Both the position numbers and the translations under genes were made by a program. Source: Planctomycetaceae bacterium (lineage in GTDB: Bacteria > Planctomycetota > Planctomycetia > Pirellulales > Pirellulaceae). From it: 57,270 nucleotides of DNA. Positions within the stretch are counted from its first letter, which is position 1; each line of letters opens with the position of its first letter. The DNA is taken from positions 1 through 57,270 of the forward strand of contig PKCN01000315.1 of the NCBI GenBank assembly GCA_002862205.1, read 5' to 3'. A model generated the notes under the pieces. It ran no database searches, was not told the DNA's origin, and saw only the letters and a list, made by a program, of their open reading frames with translations. Of this stretch, positions 36,871 through 46,390 are shown piece by piece.

Positions 36871-37269
36871 GTGGTCGCAGATCTCGCAGAGGTGACAGAT
36901 CTCTCAGAGGTGACAGATCTCGCAGAGAATGCGGGTTCCCAAGTGGGCAGTCAGGACATCTCTGGGGCTCACCCTTGCTGGGACAGTGAGCAAGTAAAAA
37001 AGATTGTTACCAAGGATGGTGGTGAGACGCACTTCGGCACACTGTTTGGTGTGATAGTGGTAATTGTCAGCAGCAGTGTCATTGCGATTTTATGCCCACT
37101 TCTTGTCCCATCCGGCGGCATGTTCTTTGTCATGGCAGGGGGCCCTGTGCTCGGGCTGGTGCAGATAGCTGTGCTCGTTGGCAACAAACTGGCACTCAAG
37201 CAGCGCGGCAAACGGTACGAGAGGAAAAGACGTCAACAGTGGAAAATCGCGGCTGACATGGGCCGGTAA
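36871..37269 (+). CDS. Small membrane protein with repeat-coded N-terminus
   Basis: A 132-aa open frame. The first 20 residues come from an 18-bp tandem repeat (EVTDLSEVTDLAE). Two hydrophobic segments follow at about 57-80 and 83-103 (MFFVMAGGPVLGLVQIAVLV), then a basic tail (KQRGKRYERKRRQQWK). The GTG at 36871 has no good ribosome site, and the true start may be further in. The transmembrane part looks coding, but no family is recognised. Confidence 0.45.
   Translation: MVADLAEVTDLSEVTDLAENAGSQVGSQDISGAHPCWDSEQVKKIVTKDGGETHFGTLFGVIVVIVSSSVIAILCPLLVPSGGMFFVMAGGPVLGLVQIAVLVGNKLALKQRGKRYERKRRQQWKIAADMGR
36874..36927. repeat. 18-bp tandem repeat, 3 copies
   Basis: gtgacagatctcgcagag with small changes at 36874, 36892 and 36910. 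It lies at the start of the small membrane gene and is in frame with it. Confidence 0.85.
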
Positions 37270-37538
37270 ATACGGCAAATCATGCTTGGCATGCGTTGTG
37301 CAACCGACGGTTCGCAGCCACGATGGCACAGAGGCATCGGGAGTTTCGTAGGGTTCCTGAACACAAACACAATTCAGACTTGTGCTTGGGAATCCGCTAT
37401 CATGTTCCGAGGTGATGCACTGAGCACGTGGGAACGCTGGAGCAGATGAGGATGTCGCTGCGTAAGAAAATCTTTGGCAGAAATAAGGGAAATAGCGTTG
37501 AATCGTGAGCGAGCGCTGCTTCAACGAGGCGGACTGAA

Positions 37539-38161
37539 TTGAATGACACCTGGGCGGCATTTGATGCCTCTGATTTTGCAGCTGCAATCAATGCCGTTCG
37601 CCCATTTCTTACGGTCGCAGATAGAAAAGTGTCGCGTGAGGCACGGAAGCTGGTTGCTTTGTCGGAGTTCCAACAGGAAAACTATCCGGAAGCGATGGTG
37701 CTGTTTCAGGGACTGGCTGCTGTAAGTACAGATGCAGCGGATTGGTTCAATGTCATTACTGCCGCGACGCTGGCCGATGAAATACCGACCGCTGAACACG
37801 CTTTGTTGGTTGCGATCCAATGCCAGGATGCGTCTGGCCATACGCAGCAGCCAAGCGTTCACTACATCCGCTATTACTTCGGCTGCGCTTTGTGTGATCG
37901 CGGTGAATTCGACAAAGCCTTCCGGCAGTTGGAAGAATTGCGTTCTGTTTACGAACGACTCGAAGCCTCGGAGGACAGATTTCTGGATGCCAAGGGTTGC
38001 CGCCGCTCGCACAGTGTATGACGCTGGCGGGAGAGGTATTGGTAAAAATGCAGGGAACAGTAGATGGGCAGGAGTGGATGCGGAGATTCGGGAATCAGTT
38101 GGATCAGAGTGGTCCTGAGTACCTGCACACCCTGATAAACCGTTTCAATGATTCCGTTTAA
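37539..38161 (+). pseudogene. TPR-like gene interrupted by a frameshift
   Basis: The first frame (TTG 37539, ends 38021) codes about 155 residues with TPR-like helices (LSEFQQENYPEAMVLFQGLA and YYFGCALCDRGEFDKAFRQL). Near 37990-38000 the coding sense appears to move to the -1 frame. That frame reads GLPPLAQCMTLAGEVLVKMQ and then continues with a clean coding stretch ending FNDSV at 38161. A one-base insertion near the aaggg at 37992-37996 would explain this. No standard slippery heptamer is present, so a mutation (or sequencing error) is more likely than programmed frameshifting. The restored product would have about 206 residues. Confidence 0.55.
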
Positions 38162-38421
38162 TCAGATCGTGGGGCGTTGCCTGTTTGCAGTGAATGTTTC
38201 TCGCGTGGTATTATCCAGACGGATTTTGTGGTGGTGTGTTTCGGGTATGGTGATGCACACTCTGATTTTTTAACGATATGGGGTGTCGCACTTTTGTGCG
38301 TTGATCACACATACAAATCAATTACACGCATCAGGATGGCAATGTTGTATTGAGGGGAGTGCGAAGGACCATGGTGTTTCGGATGTTTAATTTATCGCCG
38401 GTAAGGTTGAGTGAGGTTGTT

Positions 38422-39132
38422 GTGAATTATCTAAAGCTGATGCTCAAATTTGTTGTTGTTATCGCCGTGCTGGGTTGGTGTGGTTGTGGAGAGGGGATTG
38501 AATCGCAGCGGGAGAGTGCCGTTTCGAGTGTTGAAGCAAATGCCCAGCGAGAGACGAAAATGCCGCAAGGGAACCTGCAGCGTGATGCGTCCGACGACGT
38601 GCCGGAGCAGGAAAGTGCATCGGCGGGAAGTGGCGAAACAGGGGGAACCATTCCAGCGGATGCGAGTACCGAGGATTCTCGGCAAGATGCCAGTTTCTAC
38701 AGTGTCGCCCAGTATGACGAGAAGCGGGATCCAACCGTGGATCTGGCGATGACAAAGAAGGCTGCTCAAAAGACACAAAAGCGAATTTTGATTCAGGTCG
38801 GCGGTGACTGGTGTAACTGGTGCGGACGCCTTGCTGAGGTTTTGGTTGAAAATGCAGAGATTCGCTCGGTTCTTGAAGAAAATTTCCTGCTGATGAAGGT
38901 GGCATCACAGACGAAATACTCGGATGCATTCCTAACGGATTATCCGCGCATCAATTCGTACCCCCATCTGTTTGTGCTCTCTGCCAAAGGGGAGCTTCTG
39001 CATTCCCAGGACATGGAGGAAATGGAGCTGGGTGAAGGGTATGACAAGGACGCATTGCTGGAATTTTTCGAGGCTTGGGTGAGTGGTGTGGGGAATGGAG
39101 TTCCTGGCGAATTGAACCAGGCGACGCAGTGA
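38422..39132 (+). CDS. Thioredoxin-fold lipoprotein or exported protein
   Basis: A 236-aa protein. A signal segment (about 7-20) ends in VLGWCGCGEG, which resembles but does not fully fit a lipobox. A polar linker of about 75 residues (Glu, Ser, Ala) is followed by a thioredoxin-like domain with the redox motif WCNWC (about 132-136), as in the DUF255/thioredoxin_7 types. It would act on disulfides or thiols outside the cytoplasm. The GTG at 38422 follows tgagg with good spacing; earlier starts (38371, 38350) are open. Confidence 0.8.
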   Translation: MNYLKLMLKFVVVIAVLGWCGCGEGIESQRESAVSSVEANAQRETKMPQGNLQRDASDDVPEQESASAGSGETGGTIPADASTEDSRQDASFYSVAQYDEKRDPTVDLAMTKKAAQKTQKRILIQVGGDWCNWCGRLAEVLVENAEIRSVLEENFLLMKVASQTKYSDAFLTDYPRINSYPHLFVLSAKGELLHSQDMEEMELGEGYDKDALLEFFEAWVSGVGNGVPGELNQATQ

Positions 39133-39235
39133 GTGCGTCACACAATCAGTGAAACCGGGGTGGAAAAAATATTTCGAGACTACGTGATCTGCTTTCGTGG
39201 CTTGTTTGAGGGCTTTTCAACATTGGGAGTGGGCA

Positions 39236-40027
39236 GTGGCTGGTGTATCGCGAAGAACTTGGCTGTACGGCAGCACTGTTGCGGGGGCGGTGGCAAGTGG
39301 AGATGTGGCAACGGCGTTGGAAATGCATGCAGGTCAGAAGCCTCATGCGAATGCAGGGTACGATTATCGACGCCCGCAATTCAAATCGGGTAGTCGCCTT
39401 GTGTTTCAAGGTGATTCCATCACTGATATGAAATGGGGACGCAATGAGAAGGATCGAAATCATTATTTGGGTCACAGTTACGTGTATCTGATTGCGGCGC
39501 GTCTTGGGGTTGATCTGCCAGAAGCGAAACTTGATTTCTATAATCGGGGAGTAAGCGGTCACAAGGTCGGGGACTTGCGAAAACGATGGGACAAAGATGC
39601 GATCGGGCTTAAGCCTGATCTGCTAAGTATTCTGGTTGGTGTGAATGATGTTGGCCGTCATTTGAACGGTATTGATGTGGATCACTGGGAAGACGATTAT
39701 CGATTCATGCTCAATGCGAGCCGGTCCGCAAATCCGAGCTTGCGGATTGTCCTGCTCGATCCATTTGTGGTGCCCTCGGGCAGGCTTGCAAATCGCGCCG
39801 CCTATCAATCCTGGCGAGGTCAGGTGGAGCGATTGCTTCCCATTGTTGCGCGCCTTGCAGATGATTTTGATGCCGTGCATGTAGAAACTCAAATGATGTT
39901 CGACGCTGCTACAGAGAAGGTGTCGCCCGAGCATTGGATTTGGGATGGGGTGCATCCGCTGCCACAAGGTCATGAATTGATTGCACGACAGTGGATTGCC
40001 AAGGTGAGCGAGCGTTGGCCCTTGTGA
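39236..40027 (+). CDS. Tat-exported SGNH/GDSL hydrolase
   Basis: A 263-aa protein with a twin-arginine-type start (VSRRTWLYGSTVAGAVASG) and a complete SGNH core. Block I is GDSITDMKWG, block II is the glycine in RGVSGHKVGDL, block III is GVNDVG, and block V is DGVHPLPQGHEL with the catalytic Asp and His. It is inferred to be an exported carbohydrate esterase or lipase-like enzyme. The GTG at 39236 follows gggag by 7 bases; GTG 39197 is open upstream and adds 13 residues before the twin arginine. Confidence 0.88.
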   Translation: MAGVSRRTWLYGSTVAGAVASGDVATALEMHAGQKPHANAGYDYRRPQFKSGSRLVFQGDSITDMKWGRNEKDRNHYLGHSYVYLIAARLGVDLPEAKLDFYNRGVSGHKVGDLRKRWDKDAIGLKPDLLSILVGVNDVGRHLNGIDVDHWEDDYRFMLNASRSANPSLRIVLLDPFVVPSGRLANRAAYQSWRGQVERLLPIVARLADDFDAVHVETQMMFDAATEKVSPEHWIWDGVHPLPQGHELIARQWIAKVSERWPL

Positions 40028-40169
40028 CGCAAACGGCGGAGGGTGAACCGCAGCGTCTGATTGGCAGCAGATCACGGGGGCTCGTCTCCGCAATGTTGCT
40101 TCTGTCGCAAAGTTGGATCGGCTGCGGCGTGGTTCGGTTTGGGTTTGATTAATTGAGGAGAGTGTTTCG

Positions 40170-41273
40170 GTGGATTCCAGTCAAACGATGTTGATCTCAA
40201 GGCGTGATGCAATTTTGTCAGTGGCAGGGACCGCGGCAAGTGTCGCTGTCTTGCGCGGAAATGAATTAGCTGCGTTTCGGGGAGACGCTGACGCCAAGGC
40301 AAAAACCGCATTCTGCTTTGTCACAGATACTCACTACTTGGCGGATAAACAGAACCCTGAGGCGATGGATTCCCAGTCTGCGGGAATTTGCCGTCGTCTG
40401 GTTGAGACTCTCAACAAGCTTCCAGGGGAACGCATTGCTGAGAAAGCAGGAAGCGGTAGGGTCTCAGAAATTTCTGGAGTCATTCATGGGGGTGATTTGG
40501 TCGACAGTGCAGACAAGCGAGGCGGTGTCTATCCACGCATGTATGCAACCGAATTCGCCGCTTTTGAAGCAGACTATGGACTCAATGGAAGCGACGGACT
40601 ACTGAACTATCCAGTCTATGAAGTCTATGGAAATCATGATGGACCACAGGGAGACACGCTGGTTGTCGAGGGAATCAAACGGCGAAACAAGCAACGTCCG
40701 GGGCTGACGAAAGTGTCCTCGAACGGGCTGCACTACTCATGGGATTGGAAAACCGTTCACTTTATAAATTTGGGAATCGTTGTCGGGCAGTCCGGGGGGG
40801 ATCTTCAGCGTCGGCGGTATGCACCCATGGATAGTCTCCAGTTCCTCAAAGACGACTTGCAGCAGATGGGTGACAAGACGCGTCCGGTCGTGATCACTCA
40901 GCATGTCGACCTCGCTCGCTATTCCATTGCGTACACGAAAGATGAACAGAAGTTCTTGCAGATGGAATGGCACCCTCAGGATGTGAAGTCATTCCATGAA
41001 ACGGTTGAACCCTTTCACGTGATTGCGAATTTCTTCGGCCATACGCACCGCCGCGAGATTTTTGGATGGAATGGTACCCCCATGCGCCAGCAGTTCAACG
41101 AGGCAGATGTGGATGCTTTTAACGGAGACAACAGTAGCCATTTCCATGGTGGAAAACAGGCGTTTTTCTATGTCGAACTTTCAGAAAATGATCTGGTGGT
41201 TCGCGAGGTGGTGACCGATGACGGTTGGCGAACGCACGGCTGGGCCGAAACCATTTGGGGAAAGAAATTTTGA
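40170..41273 (+). CDS. Tat-exported metallophosphoesterase
   Basis: A 367-aa calcineurin-type phosphoesterase. A twin-arginine signal (ISRRDAILSVAGTAASVAVL) is followed by the metal-binding motifs in order: DTH (in VTDTHY), GGD (HGGDLVD), GNHD (YGNHDGPQG), a histidine in TQHVDL and GHTH (FFGHTHRRE). Two metals would be bound at the active site. The substrate could be phosphodiesters, nucleotides or phospholipids in the periplasm. The GTG at 40170 has gaggag before it. It follows the SGNH hydrolase by 142 bases on the same strand. Confidence 0.9.
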   Translation: MDSSQTMLISRRDAILSVAGTAASVAVLRGNELAAFRGDADAKAKTAFCFVTDTHYLADKQNPEAMDSQSAGICRRLVETLNKLPGERIAEKAGSGRVSEISGVIHGGDLVDSADKRGGVYPRMYATEFAAFEADYGLNGSDGLLNYPVYEVYGNHDGPQGDTLVVEGIKRRNKQRPGLTKVSSNGLHYSWDWKTVHFINLGIVVGQSGGDLQRRRYAPMDSLQFLKDDLQQMGDKTRPVVITQHVDLARYSIAYTKDEQKFLQMEWHPQDVKSFHETVEPFHVIANFFGHTHRREIFGWNGTPMRQQFNEADVDAFNGDNSSHFHGGKQAFFYVELSENDLVVREVVTDDGWRTHGWAETIWGKKF

Positions 41274-41464
41274 ATCCCGAGCCTGCCGATTGCGATGGCA
41301 GGTTGAGCATGCAGAGTGGCACAACTGCCAATTGCAAAGCAGTCTGTCAGGATCACCGCTACCAACAAAACCGCTACCTGCAAATGCTGGCCTCATGAGT
41401 TGATGCCGGCAAGCTCGGTCTGGAAAAACTCGGGCTGGGTAGCCAGACGCCTGCTTGGGTGAGG

Positions 41465-41659
41465 CTACCTGAGTGCAGAGATTGGGGTCGTGGATGTCAG
41501 CCAAATCAGGAGGCCGTACAGAATGTAAGTTCCGACGACTCCGATCACCAACCAGAGGGCGACGCTTGAGCAACCGCTCAAGTGGGCAAGTGAATTTGCA
41601 TTGGTTGTGCGTCGGATTGTTTTGGGGGTGTTACGCTCGCTAATCCCACCAGTAGCCAT
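41465..41659 (-). CDS. Small single-pass membrane protein
   Basis: A 64-aa protein with one hydrophobic helix (about 33-53: VALWLVIGVVGTYILYGLLI). gaggagtag lies just before its ATG on the minus strand, a strong ribosome site. Convergent with the phosphoesterase gene. Family not recognised. Confidence 0.6.
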   Translation of the reverse strand: MATGGISERNTPKTIRRTTNANSLAHLSGCSSVALWLVIGVVGTYILYGLLIWLTSTTPISALR

Positions 41660-42623
41660 TTTTCTACTCCTCTAAGAAATTCACCGCCTGTTGGAGAAAA
41701 CCGCATCTGACACTACTGAAATCTACGTCAGGATTTCGATTAAAGTGTAAGAAAATCACATTAACATTCATTAGCGGGGCTGTTTTTTTCCTTTCCGGTG
41801 GAAAAAACCCAGAAACGGGTGGCTTTTTGGACAGTTTTTCTCGAATCAGGCAGGTTGGGGGACCTTGAGAGCTGAACCGTTTGCGGTTCGGAGACAGATT
41901 CACGATGGAATCGGCCTCATGAAATGTAGGTGCAGAATTGTTTGGGAAGTGAGATCGAGAGGCCCTGTGGTTCGTTTTTGTGGCCTCGTAATCCAACGTC
42001 TGCAGATTGTTGGGAGAACAAAACAACGTTCATCCGTGCAACTCGCTCGCTTCCGATCTGCGTCCGCTCATGGCTGGGATATTTGAATGGCTGGGATATT
42101 TAGATCGTTGGGGTGTTCTAGGGTTGGTTCCACAAACCAATGTGGCTGAGTCAGCATTCAGGGATTCTTACTGCGCCGGTATTCGGGGGTTCTTGCTGAG
42201 CCAGTATTTGGGGAATTTTGCAGCAGCATCCTGGGCAGTGCGTGGGGCAGTGCACGTGTCATGAGGCGGGACGGAAGGAGTTGGGGCATCAGCTCTTTGT
42301 ATCAGTTTGTTTTCGCGTGGGCATGGAAACTGCAATCCGACGTAGCGGTTTAATCGTCAATATCAGAATCTCTGCTGCTGATCAGGCTGTTTTTAGCGTT
42401 GAACGGTTTCGGCCTGGCCACGCGTGACGGGTGAAAGTGCGAGCCAGGCAAGCTGGGCTTCATGATAAGGTCTGGGCATTGGGGTATTTCCGCAGCCCCA
42501 GATGCAGGACTGCATTTCCAGTGGTTGTATTCGCGACTTCTGAATTTGTTGGACGTTCCCTTCGTTGTGAGTCAATGGATTGATACTTATACTGAGGATG
42601 GAAATTTACGAGGACTGTTTTTG
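41660..42623. other. Gene-free region of about 960 bases
   Basis: No open frame here reads like a protein. A 17-bp direct repeat (atggctgggatatttga, 42070-42103) is present. A weak hairpin with short acccg-type arms near 41808-41820 is flanked by A and T runs but has only four pairs. This is the divergent promoter space of the neighbouring genes. Confidence 0.55.
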
Positions 42624-44402
42624 GTGCAACTTATGGCGTTTTTAGCAACTGAACGCGATGGCGAACGCAGCGGTGACGATGCGAAGTTTGAGCTCGTCAC
42701 TGGTGAAACGACGATCGGACGCCATCCCGATTGCGGGATTGTGGTGGATGCTGGGGCTGTCAGCCGTATGCATGCGAAGGTGATTAATGATGGCACCGGC
42801 CATTATTTGGAGGACATGAGTAGTCGGAATGGCACTTTCCTGAATGGTCAGTTGATTTCCGGATCTGCTCTACTCAAAGAGGGAGATCGCATTCGAATCA
42901 GCGACGTTGAATTCGTCTTTGATAGCGGTAAAGAGAGCCAGAACGTTCCCGATCTGTTCAAGGGAGCTGAGGCCTGCAATGGCACCAAATTTGGTGTCAT
43001 GATGTATGACGAAAATGAAACGGCTCAATTGAGCGGTAGTAGCAGCGCGAAGGTTGAGTACCGCAGTTCAGCCGACGGGTTGAAAATGTCGGCGACGCCT
43101 GAAGCAAAGCTTGAGGCTTTGATGCAGATCAACCGTAACCTGGGAAATGTCCTTGCAGTGGAAGAGGTGTTGCCCAAGGTGCTTGAGAGCCTGTTTGATA
43201 TTTTTCCGTCGGCAGATCGCGGGTTCGTCGTCATGGTGACGGATACGGGTGATCTCATCCCACGCTGGGTGAAGACCCGCGGTGCGCATGATGAAACAGA
43301 AACATTGAGGATCAGTCGGACGATCATCCGCGAAGTCATGTCAACGGGAGAGGCAATTCTGTCAATTGACGCGTCAGATGATGAACGTTTTGATTCCAGC
43401 CAATCCATCGCCGATTTTTCGATTCGATCGATGATTTGTGCTCCCTTGAAAGACGCCGATGGTAATGCGTTTGGTGCTCTGCAAATCGACTCCACACAGG
43501 GGGGCGGGCAATTCATGGAAGAGGACACCGACCTTCTTTCTGGAGTTGCGGCACAAGCTGGCATTGTCATCAATAATGCCCGCATGCATGAAGCTGCCCT
43601 GAAGCAAAAAGAGGTTCAACAGGATCTGAAATTGGCGACCGAGGTCCAGCAGGCATTCTTGCCCGATAGCGAACCGGTTGGCACCGGATACAGAGTCAGA
43701 AGTTTCTATCAGGCTGCTAACCACATCGGCGGCGATTACTTTGACTACATCGAGATGGCCGATGGCCGCATTGGTGTTGTGGTGGCTGACGTGGTGGGCC
43801 ATGGAGTCGCTGCGGCGATGTTCATGGCGAAATTGTCAGCTGAAACACGATTCTGCCTCGCTCGCGAACCCGATGTTGCCAAAGCGATCGTGCAGTTGAA
43901 TGATCGCATGAGCCGACTGCAGGTGGAACGGTTCATCACCTTCCTGCTTGTCGTCATCGACCCGGCGTCGGATTGCATTACTATCGTCAATGCCGGGCAT
44001 ATGGCCCCTGTGATTCGTGCCCACGAGGATGGCGCGATTTGCGAACCGGGTGAAGAGGAGTCCGGCTTGCCTATCGCAATTGACAGCGGAATGGATTACG
44101 AGGCTGTGCAACATCCGATGAATGTGGGTGACCTTGCAGTGCTGTATACAGACGGGATCGATGAGGCGATGGATGCCAACGATCAGCTCTTTGGTATCGA
44201 ACGTGTTCGCCAATTGACGGCTGCAGGTGGAGATGCGGAGACCGTAAAAGACCGGATTGTGGCAGAAGTGCACACTCATATGGGCGACGCACCACCATTC
44301 GATGATATGTGTCTCGTTGTCATTGAGCGAATGGAAAAAAAGAACGCTGAGCCGGTTACCACCGAGCAGAGTGAAGCGATTGAGGAAGTTCCCGCAGGTT
44401 AA
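42624..44402 (+). CDS. FHA-GAF-PP2C phosphatase (RsbU/SpoIIE type)
   Basis: A 592-aa signalling protein with three domains. An FHA domain binds phosphothreonine (GR at 32-33, SRMH 47-50, RNGT 68-71). A GAF sensor domain spans about 160-325. A PP2C-type phosphatase of the RsbU/SpoIIE group has metal-binding GGDYFD at 369-374, DVVGHG at 389-394, and late LYTDGIDEA and FDDMC motifs. Members control sigma factors by dephosphorylating anti-anti-sigma factors; no such partner gene is beside it. The GTG at 42624 has agga 9 bases upstream; the ATG at 42633 is an alternative. The frame is open to 42462 without a family N-terminus. Confidence 0.9.
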   Translation: MQLMAFLATERDGERSGDDAKFELVTGETTIGRHPDCGIVVDAGAVSRMHAKVINDGTGHYLEDMSSRNGTFLNGQLISGSALLKEGDRIRISDVEFVFDSGKESQNVPDLFKGAEACNGTKFGVMMYDENETAQLSGSSSAKVEYRSSADGLKMSATPEAKLEALMQINRNLGNVLAVEEVLPKVLESLFDIFPSADRGFVVMVTDTGDLIPRWVKTRGAHDETETLRISRTIIREVMSTGEAILSIDASDDERFDSSQSIADFSIRSMICAPLKDADGNAFGALQIDSTQGGGQFMEEDTDLLSGVAAQAGIVINNARMHEAALKQKEVQQDLKLATEVQQAFLPDSEPVGTGYRVRSFYQAANHIGGDYFDYIEMADGRIGVVVADVVGHGVAAAMFMAKLSAETRFCLAREPDVAKAIVQLNDRMSRLQVERFITFLLVVIDPASDCITIVNAGHMAPVIRAHEDGAICEPGEEESGLPIAIDSGMDYEAVQHPMNVGDLAVLYTDGIDEAMDANDQLFGIERVRQLTAAGGDAETVKDRIVAEVHTHMGDAPPFDDMCLVVIERMEKKNAEPVTTEQSEAIEEVPAG

Positions 44403-44660
44403 TTCGATCACTCATGATTCGATCTCATGCCGGGAACCGTTCGGGGTGGCGATCTCTCTTTTGAATTCGCTGTCTGTCATGGAGGGGAATGGCGACTTGG
44501 ACGCCTCTCTTGCGTCATGCCAGGATCCAAATGTCTTGCCAGGATCTAAACGGGGCGTTGCCAACTCATCCTGCCGGAGTCACTGAAGATCTGTTTTCGA
44601 CGGAAATCTTTGACTCGTGGGCGTGGATTCCGCAGAGGGTGGTCAGCAAGGAGATTTGCT

Positions 44661-44948
44661 ATGAATGAGAATGTTGCGAGGAAACGATGCGTGGTACGGT
44701 ACGAGGGCCGTGTTCAGGGAGTTGGGTTTCGTTTTAACGCGGTGAGGCAAACTGCGGGACTATCGGTGCACGGCTACGTACGCAATGAAGCAGACGGCTC
44801 GGTCCTGTTGGATGTCGAGGGAACTGCATTGGATGTCAATCGGTTACTCACGCGGATCCAAGCGGAGATGCAGGACAACATTGAGGGAATTCAAGTCGAT
44901 GAGGGGCCACTGACAGGCGTTGCAGAAGGATTCATCATCCGTCACTGA
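44661..44948 (+). CDS. acyP: Acylphosphatase
   Basis: A 95-aa enzyme that hydrolyses carboxyl-phosphate bonds of acyl phosphates. The signature GRVQGVGFR contains the catalytic Arg, and GYVRNEADGSV contains the catalytic Asn. aaggag stands at the right distance before the ATG at 44661. The last codons and stop lie within the first unit of a tandem repeat. About 295 bases before queA. Confidence 0.94.
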   Translation: MNENVARKRCVVRYEGRVQGVGFRFNAVRQTAGLSVHGYVRNEADGSVLLDVEGTALDVNRLLTRIQAEMQDNIEGIQVDEGPLTGVAEGFIIRH

Positions 44949-45113
44949 TCGTTTCCCTGTCACTCATCGTTTCCCTGTCACTGATCGTTTCCCTGTCACT
45001 GATCGTTTCCCTGTCACTCATCGTTTCCCTGTCACTCATCGTTTCCCTGTCACTCATCGTTTCCCTGTCACTCATCGTTTCCCTGTCACTCATCGTTTCC
45101 CTGTCACTCATCG
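44941..45113. repeat. 18-bp tandem repeat, 9 full copies plus partial, across the acyP stop
   Basis: gtcactsatcgtttccct (s = c or g) is repeated from 44941; the stop codon tga of acyP is part of the first unit. Copies differ only at one position, where some read ctga and others ctca. There is no spacer sequence, so it is not a CRISPR array. Confidence 0.97.
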
Positions 45114-45242
45114 GCGAACTTATCGGATGGGGGCACGGGTTAGCGTGCTTTGCAGCCAATCAGGAATGAGCGTTGACATCGCTCCTGAGGTGAAATTTCG
45201 GGTGGGTTACTGAATCGGACCCTTCCTCGTTAAACTGCTCGA

Positions 45243-46337
45243 ATGAAAGAAATAGAGCAATATGATTACGACCTCCCGCGTGAGTTGATCGCTCAGGAAC
45301 CGTTGGCCACACGTAGTGATTCCAGGTTGATGCTGGTCGAACGCAAGACGGGGCGCATTGATCACATGCACGTCAGGGATCTACCAGACATTTTGGAGCC
45401 ACGCGATGCGGTGGTTTTCAACAACAGCCGGGTAATGCCAGCTCGATTGGTGGGCTACCGCAAAGAAACGGGTGGCCGTTGGCAGGGGTTGTTTCTTCGC
45501 GCTGATGCACAGTCTGGCGTCTGGGAAGTGCTGACAAAAACCCGCGGGAAAATCAAACCAGGCGAACGCATCACGGTGCAGGATCGCGATGCTCGTGATG
45601 GAATGGAGCTTGAAGTGGTTGCCAGGACCGAGGGAGGCAATCTGCTCGTGCAACCGCATCTGCCTGATGGGTTCGTCGATTTGCAGGGCGGACCCACCAA
45701 AGAACTGAGTGAACCAGCCGACTGGCTTGATCGATATGGCAGAATTCCGCTGCCTCCCTACATCCGTGATGGGCAAATGGTGGATGCTGATATTGAACAT
45801 TATCAGACGGTGTTTGCCAAACAGCGCGGCAGCGTCGCGGCACCCACGGCTGGATTGCATTTTACGCAAGCCTTACTTGAACGCGTACGGCGGATGGGGG
45901 TTTATCTGGCTGAGGTCACGCTGCATGTTGGGATTGGAACTTTTCGGCCTATCCAAGTGGAACAGCTTGATGATCACCAAATGCACCAGGAATGGGGTAG
46001 CTTGGACGACGTGACCTGTCGTTCAATCAATGGCCGGCGTGAGCAAGGCGGCCGCTGCATCGCAGTGGGGACCACCACCGTGCGGGTGTTGGAATCTGCG
46101 GCTAGAAATGATCAGGGGCTTCAAGCGTGGCAGGGTGAGACAGATATTTTCATTCGACCACCCTTTGCATTTCAGGCGACCGACGGATTGTTGACGAATT
46201 TTCACTTGCCACGCAGCTCCTTGCTGGTCTTGATCAGTGCATTTGCAACCCGTGAGTTGGCGTTGGAGGCCTATCAAAAAGCGATTGAACAAGAGTATCG
46301 TTTTTACAGCTACGGGGATGCTATGGTCATTGTGTGA
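45243..46337 (+). CDS. queA: S-adenosylmethionine:tRNA ribosyltransferase-isomerase
   Basis: A 364-aa enzyme of queuosine synthesis. It transfers and rearranges the ribose of SAM to 7-aminomethyl-7-deazaguanine in tRNA, forming epoxyqueuosine. Family marks: YDLPRELIAQEPLATRSDSR (9-28), FNNSRVMPARL, SVAAPTAGLHFT, LHVGIGTFRP, and the end FHLPRSSLLVLISAF. Length is normal. ATG 45243. Other queuosine genes are not in the window. The stop codon lies at the start of a 23-bp repeat. Confidence 0.97.
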   Translation: MKEIEQYDYDLPRELIAQEPLATRSDSRLMLVERKTGRIDHMHVRDLPDILEPRDAVVFNNSRVMPARLVGYRKETGGRWQGLFLRADAQSGVWEVLTKTRGKIKPGERITVQDRDARDGMELEVVARTEGGNLLVQPHLPDGFVDLQGGPTKELSEPADWLDRYGRIPLPPYIRDGQMVDADIEHYQTVFAKQRGSVAAPTAGLHFTQALLERVRRMGVYLAEVTLHVGIGTFRPIQVEQLDDHQMHQEWGSLDDVTCRSINGRREQGGRCIAVGTTTVRVLESAARNDQGLQAWQGETDIFIRPPFAFQATDGLLTNFHLPRSSLLVLISAFATRELALEAYQKAIEQEYRFYSYGDAMVIV

Positions 46338-46390
46338 TCGATCCTCTGGTTGTTGTGTGATCGATGCTCTGGTTGTTGTGTGATCGATCG
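46330..46390. repeat. 23-bp tandem repeat, 2.6 copies, across the queA stop
   Basis: ttgtgtgatcgatcctctgg with the last bases ttg is repeated at 46330 and 46353, with a partial copy at 46376. The queA stop (gtg tga) is in the first copy. Confidence 0.9.

Noticed and set aside
37985-38005. Programmed -1 ribosomal frameshift
   Set aside because: The site (caagggt) is not a standard slippery heptamer and no stable downstream structure is evident; a simple mutation is more likely.
41800-41830. Terminator-like hairpin with A/T flanks
   Set aside because: The stem has only four pairs (accc/gggt) and no gene ends next to it.
44941-45113. Possible CRISPR array
   Set aside because: Units are contiguous with no unique spacers and no cas genes are nearby.
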